From Euonymus europaeus (taxonomy: Eukaryota; Streptophyta; Magnoliopsida; Celastrales; Celastraceae), in NCBI GenBank assembly GCA_963580455.1, contig OY756958.1:5902501-5966500 (forward strand): DNA of 64,000 nt, read 5' to 3'. A model generated the notes under the pieces. The model made no database searches, was not told where the DNA came from, and saw only the letters and a list, made by a program, of their open reading frames with translations. Within the stretch, counting starts at the first letter, position 1, and the number at the start of each line of letters is the position of its first letter. This document shows positions 58,560 to 64,000 of this stretch, piece by piece. A program made the position numbers and the translations under genes.

Positions 58560-59215
58560 GACATCAATAACATCAGCCACTATCCATTCATCAATTGTCA
58601 ACTTAATTTGACAAATATGTGAGAAGAAAATGTTTATAGTGGGATACAAAGTTCCTGAAAACATCTACGTAGCATCAAAAAACATCTCCAATTTTGAACA
58701 AATATCCCCAACTTTGGACCACTCTTCTTCGGTGGGGACTCTCTTATACAAAGCGTCGCGTTGTTTCAAATGAGGAAACACGTCTTTATAAATCAATGCA
58801 GTGTTAAGCATTAAGTAGGTAGAGTTACATCTAGTTTTACAATCAAGTACCAATTTTTTAGTGCATGGAACTTTCAATTGACCTTCTTCGGTGGGGACTC
58901 TCTTATACATAGCGTCGCGTTATTTCAAATGAGGAAACACGTCTTTATAAATCAATGCAGTGTTAAGCATTAAGTAGGTAGAGTTACATCTAGTTTTACA
59001 ATCAAGTACCAATTTTTTAGTGCATGGAACTTTCAATTGACGTGCGGCCTCAACAAACTTTTCATCTTTTTTTGGGGTTGCTGTCCAAAATGACACACTA
59101 TATCAAAATTTTTCAATGCAATCATGAATCAAATCCAATCCATCCCTCACAACCAAGTTCAAAATATGTGCACAATACCGCATGTGAAATAATTTCCCTT
59201 CTAAGATAAGTGAAC
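58560..59215 (-). pseudogene. hAT transposase fragment, right arm
   Basis: Mirror of 46259-46790, with the segment from LYKRVPTEE to VPCTKKL present twice because of the 159-bp (53-codon, in-frame) duplication. Otherwise it shows the same partial hAT content. Confidence 0.75.
58724..59041. repeat. 159-bp tandem duplication specific to the right arm
   Basis: Units 58724-58882 and 58883-59041 both begin CTTCTTCGGTGGGGACTC. They differ at a few positions (TTGTTTC and TTATTTC). The left arm and the third copy have one unit only. Confidence 0.9.
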
Positions 59216-59913
59216 TAGGAGAATTAAGCTTCTGGAAATGAGATTTTGGTGCTTTTGACGTTTTAGGTTTCGGTTCGTGGTTTTAGGGTTTGAGGATTTA
59301 AGGACATGAACTTTGGGTTGGAGTATGAGAGGTTTGATGTCGTTCTGTTGACATTATTATTTTTTTCATTTGCATGAATCTTGGCATATGCCAAATCCAG
59401 ATGTTTTCAATTGCTATTTTATCACAATCTATTGTTCTCTTGAAGTGATATTGACATTATTATTTTTTTCATTTGCATGAATCTTGACATATGCCAAATC
59501 CAGATGTTTTCAATTGTTATTTTTTCAAGAGTCGACTTATGGAATATGCGCAAAAAGTTGGACTTACTCCACTTCAATTTGAGACTATTAAAGAAGGACC
59601 TTCCCATCGACCTTATTAATCTAGGGAGAATTTACAAGTCGGTACAACATTTTACACTTGTGAGCCTACATGTATGGCGCCAAAAACTTCCTTCATTTTT
59701 AGTCACCTTTATCAAATAGGACTGTTATTGCGTATATAATGCACGGTTATATAAATATATATATATGTATATGTATAAATATATAAATATGTGTGGTATA
59801 CTGGTATATCTATATATATATGTCACACTTTTCGGACTTGTGAATTTGGGCTTTAGGCTCGGCCAAAAAATAGAGCCCAGGCCTGCTCGAGGCCTAGGGT
59901 CGAGCTATGTTGG

Positions 59914-60062
59914 GTGTCTGCCATGCATGATGAATTGAACCAGTTTAAACGAAACAATTTGTGGGAGTTAGTACTATGTCTGCCTGGTGTGAACGTTATT
60001 GGGTCGAAATGGATATTCAAAAATAAAACTGATGAGCAAGGCTTAATAACTCGAAATAAAAC
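59914..60062 (+). pseudogene. Copia reverse-transcriptase fragment, right arm
   Basis: Mirror of 45397-45542: MHDELNQFKRNNLWELV and VIGSKWIFKNKTDEQG. The frame then leaves the family pattern after ITRNK. Confidence 0.7.
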
Positions 60063-60409
60063 TTTTCTTTGTTATAAAACTTTTGCCTATGTCAGGTGGT
60101 ATGTTGACGCTGTGATTAGCAGTAATCCAGGAAGTCATAGAGTTTTGGAAGTCATATAATTTTGATGTTTCTGTTTTATCATTTCTATTCTAATGTCTCT
60201 TGTAGCAGTTAGGACTTTGCCGTATTGTTCGATGAAATCGAATCTCAACAAGGTCCAGTGTGCTAGTTCGGCATTTCCATTATTTCCGTTGGAGATCATG
60301 GGGAAATCAAGATTTGTGGGAGCTCTTCCCTTTTCAAAACAATGAAACATCACTGCTCACTTTTTTGCATGCATGAACCATATTGGGATAATGGATATAA
60401 GTCTGCAAA

Positions 60410-60655
60410 TTATGAAAATAAATTAATAAATAGAAACAGTAGAAACAGAAACAAAAATGTTACCCTGCATGAATTGACAAAAGCTAACCGATCCGCCACT
60501 TGATTCCCATCTCGGTTGACATAAGCAAAGGAACAATCCACAGAGGCAGCTAACCTTCCAATTTCATCCATGATTAGATCATGAGGGGCCAAAATAGTCA
60601 AACCTCTTGCTAAAGCAGAAACAACCATACTAGCATCCCAATTCCAAATTAACAA
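60410..60655 (-). pseudogene. RNase H-like fragment, right arm
   Basis: Mirror of 44789-45034, one residue different. The same RVT_3-type C-terminal motif (NRDGNQVADRLA) is present. Confidence 0.55.
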
Positions 60656-61529
60656 AAGGGTTCTTGCTTACATTAATCAATAGACCCAAAAAACAACTAT
60701 AGTTTCACTGGCATTTCAATGCAACTAAACAACACCAAAGTCCAAACCTGCTCTACTTGTAGCCACTGCAGAAGCATCTTCCCGTCTTTTTTCTACAAGA
60801 TCTGGATAAGATGCACCCATGTTTTTCCTTCTCAAGGATTAGGAATTGTTGTACCCCAATTTTGGCCTAAACCCCAAAAACCCAAAAAACATAAATTTAA
60901 GGCCCAAATGAGTTATCTAATTCACAAGGAGGTTTGGTTCATCTAATCAGGTTTTAGTCCAAATAAACTCACTTGGTAACAACCCCGGCCCAATAAGTCA
61001 CTTAAGCCACAAAGAATTGACCCAAAAATTTGAAACCCCTTAAAACTAAATTAAAACCCAGCCCAACTCTTTATTTAGCCCTAAGCAAGAAATGAGAGAA
61101 GGGGAGGTGCCGCAATTACGAACAGAAAAGGGAAAAGAGAGAGAGATGCGCCAGACGAGAAAAAAAGGAAAGAAGGAAGAGAGAGCGACGCTGGCTAGAG
61201 GAATTAAGGAGGATTCACGGCAAGGATTGAGGGATTTTTTTAGGTATTTGATTTGGATTAGCTTGTATTATAAGAAAGTAGAGATTTTCAAGTTATTGAT
61301 GGAAGAAATGCCATTCATGGAAAGAAGAAAAGATGTCGGTAACAGGGGCTGATTTTGGGTAGAAAATAGGCAAGAAAGGAAAGGTTTGATTTTGATTTGA
61401 AGGATAAATAGGAGGAGAAGTTTGAGGCGAGAAGAGGGGATTCTTTCTTCACTCTTTGATCGGGTTTTTCTGGGATTTTGGAGGTCACATAAACAGATTA
61501 CACAAAGCATATCAACACATACAGATTAG

Positions 61530-61835
61530 AGGATTTCTATGATTTTATTAACTGGAACCTAAATTACAAGAAGCAATTGACAGAAAGTACTCAAGAACAC
61601 AGCCGGATTCGAGATGGCTACTCTCCCAACACCATTCGAGTCGGTGTCACTCCAAACTCTCCCAAGAACACTCATACTATGCACACCCTGCTTCTGTAGC
61701 TCTCTTATTTATTTATAGTATCCCTCAACCGACTCTAACCTACAAACACCATCCATCTAATGCCAAGTGGCAACCTAAATGCACATCACAACCTATCTAA
61801 CTAGTCAACACCTTAAAACTAACATACACAAACAA
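61530..61835 (-). repeat. LTR-like block, right arm
   Basis: Inverted copy of 40190-40490, including the polyadenylation-like signal near 61540 and the TATA-like block near 61710. Confidence 0.4.
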
Positions 61836-61984
61836 AGTATTGACAATCACACCAGCAGTACTAGATCTACAGATCATATGACAATACATAGAGATTACAC
61901 AAAGCAAAACGCACTAGAACTCATGGGCTAAAGTTTACCAGATTACACAAGGCATCGACACATACAAATTACACAAAGAATCAA

Positions 61985-62925
61985 TGCATACCTTGTTTCT
62001 CCACGAGCATTTTCCTAATCACAAGCTTCTCTATTTGTGGCTGCACTTATGGCGTCCCTTCTATGAATTCTATTAATAACAGAATCTGTTTCCATCTGAA
62101 ACTTATCTAGATGAAGAGGGGTAGTGATCGTCCTGGTGAACACCCTTAGGGGAACAACATTTGTTTCTTTCTTTCTCCTTTTACTCTTACCCTGTATGGT
62201 CCTCTGATCCTGTATGGTGAGGTCTTGGGGGATGATGTCAAGCTGCAGGGCGGGGTTGGCTTGGAGGGTGGGTAAAGTAGTTGCATCAATGGTTTGCCTT
62301 TCATTCTCCACACCCGCACGCTACTGCTCAATGCTGGGCTGTGGGGTGGTGTTGTCTTGCAAGGTGGGGAGAGCGGTTCCACCCAGGGACCCAAGCCCTT
62401 CTCCATAGTGTGCTCCTCCAAAATCTAACAGAAAAATAAAAACAAAGAATAGATAAAATGTCTAAGTTTTACATCCTAGCTTGCCTCCTAAAAGATAGTT
62501 ATACCACTAGCATATTCCTCATCTTTTGCATCTTCTCCATGGGAGCTCTCTACACCCGCCAGCTACTGGTCAATGCCGGGCTGCGGGGTGGTGTCGGCTT
62601 GGAAGGTGGGGAAAGTAGGTGCACCCGGGGAACCAAGCTCTTCTCGAAAGTGTGCTCCAAAATCTAACAGAAAAATAAAAAACAAAGATGGATTAAATGT
62701 CTAAGAGAGTTGAGGGTTTATACCACTAGCATACAACTAAAAGAGAGTTATACCACTAGCATGCTCCTCATTTTCCGTATCTTCACCAGCAACCAGAGGC
62801 CTCCAACAGAAAAATAACCAAAGATAAAAGTATAAAATGTCTAAAGAGCATTGTACCTCCTATAAAAGTAGATGCATCAGTGCCCTCTAAACCCCCCAAC
62901 TGCTGGCCTTCCGAATTTTTAGCTG
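61985..62925 (-). pseudogene. Unrecognised modular gene fragment, right-arm copy
   Basis: Mirror of 39085-40018 with the same exon-like blocks. Here the codon equivalent to the left-arm stop is CAG, so the frame continues through GKSKRRKKETNVVPLRVF. It then ends at TAG 62017-62015, where the left arm has CAG. Each arm thus carries its own nonsense change in the same exon. Confidence 0.5.
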
Positions 62926-62986
62926 CAACCAGAGGCATCCAACAGAAAAATAAACCGAAATAGATTAAAGTATAAAACTTCTAAAG

Positions 62987-64000
62987 ATCGGGCCTAGTCG
63001 GCCCAATATCCAGCCCAATTACTCAGCCCAACCCAATAAATAAAATAATTTGGTAAAATCAGTAAATCCCAAACCTAACTTTGAAAAATACACTCCTGTG
63101 CTTCACCTTCCACTTCAAGCTCGCTGCGACGGCCACGGAAACGGCGACCTAATCAGTCAATGCGACCTCGACTTCGAAGTTCGAACAGGTAAGCCTCGCC
63201 TCTCTTCCCTCTCTGTTTGCCGTGTCTTCTCCCTCTCTGTTTGCGACCTTCTTGCCGATTTGGTTTTCTCATTTATTTTCCTGCTTTTATCCTATCAAAT
63301 GAAAATCGCTGATCGCCCTATAGGTGGATTTCTTTGTAGAGGACACTACTCACACTAGCACTAATTTTTATAGTATAATAGATATTCTTGGTCTCTCCAT
63401 TTATTAAAAAAAGAAGGAATAATTGTGGTGTTTGTTTTAGTTCGTGGTAATTTTTAGTTTTAATATGAAATTGCTATTGTGCTTGAGATTTATTTCAATT
63501 TTCGATTCTTGCCTTTTTCATTAGAGTGTTATTATGGTTCTGGAACTCGGATCTGTGAGGATTGTGTTCAAGACATATATAATTATATATATATATATAT
63601 ATGAATATGTATTGTATATATATTTGGTACAGCACTTCAAACCCATGTCCTCCGCATCCTCTCATTCTTCCACCAGCACCTGCAGTGGTACCAAAACATC
63701 ATCACCTATTGAGATGTAGAGTGCTCGTATTCATCATCACCTATTGATGTATTTCAATCAAATGTATGCATAGATTCTCTGCCTTGTCCTTTGATTTTTC
63801 AGTTTTAATTGATAATTTATGTTGCACTATTGGCAGATTGATTGTTCTGGAATTGGTTATGAGATTCCAGGGTTTGTTTGTAATAGTTACGTATATTATG
63901 CACTGTCAAAGTTAGTTACTTTGGGTTTTGATTGTTCTGGAACTCACATCCCACATTCTCTCATTTTAGTTCGTAAATAATTTGTACTTTGGGTTTTGAT
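62987..64000 (+). promoter_or_regulatory. Probable promoter and non-coding first exon of a gene running off the window
   Basis: Four GGCCCA/AGCCCA words (inverted site II, TGGGCY) lie within 62990-63035. A leader-like segment from about 63070 ends GAACAG|GTAAGCC near 63188, a strong donor. An acceptor-like TTTGGTACAG near 63631 is followed by ATG and a 24-codon ORF ending TAG (MSSASSHSSTSTCSGTK). I cannot name the gene; most of it would lie beyond 64000. A TA microsatellite is at about 63580-63601. Confidence 0.35.

Larger units (their letters stand above)
57638..62986 (-). repeat. Right arm of a giant inverted repeat (5.3 kb)
   Basis: Inverted match to 39021-47660. It lacks the counterpart of about 40532-43957; the joint is at 61486/61487. 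It has an extra 159-bp tandem copy at 58724-59041. These two changes account for most of the 3.3-kb length difference between arms. Confidence 0.95.

Noticed and set aside
39021..62986. Inverted repeat as a pure assembly artefact
   Set aside because: The arms differ by private stop codons, a ~3.4-kb gap, a 159-bp duplication and scattered substitutions. A haplotype misjoin cannot be fully excluded without reads.

Overview
The window is nuclear DNA from a flowering plant, probably a dicot. The evidence is intron-rich genes with GT-AG introns that encode plant proteins (a DEAD-box helicase of the RH1 type, ribosomal protein L10, PLP3, solanesyl diphosphate synthase), plant-type Copia elements with short LTRs and an initiator-tRNA-like primer site, and an AT-rich, transposon-laden intergenic space. 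No bacterial or organellar features are seen. Exon structures were worked out by eye: each join was tested for GT-AG borders and reading-frame continuity.

Layout. 1-1690: a Harbinger-like relic and a small ORF of an EVAP-Q family. 1691-6374: a decayed Tork/Tnt1-like Copia element with a perfect 5-bp target duplication. 6375-9943: intergenic DNA plus a second member of the small EVAP-Q family (8932-9237). 9944-14721: a young Copia element with nearly identical 152-bp LTRs, broken by one missing base. 17125-25637 (-): a complete nine-exon RH1-type RNA helicase gene whose introns hold a tandem repeat, a TIR element and a Copia integrase scrap. 25676-29563: small transposons, including a hAT-type MITE with a perfect 8-bp target duplication inside a TRIM-like element. 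30142-30990: a damaged PLP3 copy. 32304-34722 (-): intact four-exon RPL10 with telo box and site II promoter motifs. 35939-38831: a solanesyl diphosphate synthase copy that lacks one inner exon and the whole 3' half.

39021-62986 is the most unusual part. Two arms (39021-47660 and 57638-62986) are inverted copies of each other. They look about 98-99% identical and collinear over their whole length, apart from a ~3.4-kb gap in the right arm and a 159-bp tandem duplication there. Each arm carries an unrecognised gene built of repeated phase-1 exons, plus scraps of a plant RNase H-like domain, Copia reverse transcriptase and hAT transposase. The ~10-kb spacer holds a truncated Copia element and a ~4.8-kb complex satellite; the satellite units resemble the inner ends of the arms. 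A third, shorter copy of part of the arm lies inside the satellite. I do not recognise this structure as a named transposon class. It could be a giant foldback-type element, a palindromic duplication, or (less likely, given the differences between arms) an assembly artefact. 62987-64000 looks like the promoter and non-coding first exon of another gene that runs off the window.

The host genes do not form a pathway. RH1 and RPL10 both belong to ribosome production and function, but they lie about 7 kb apart and have separate promoters.
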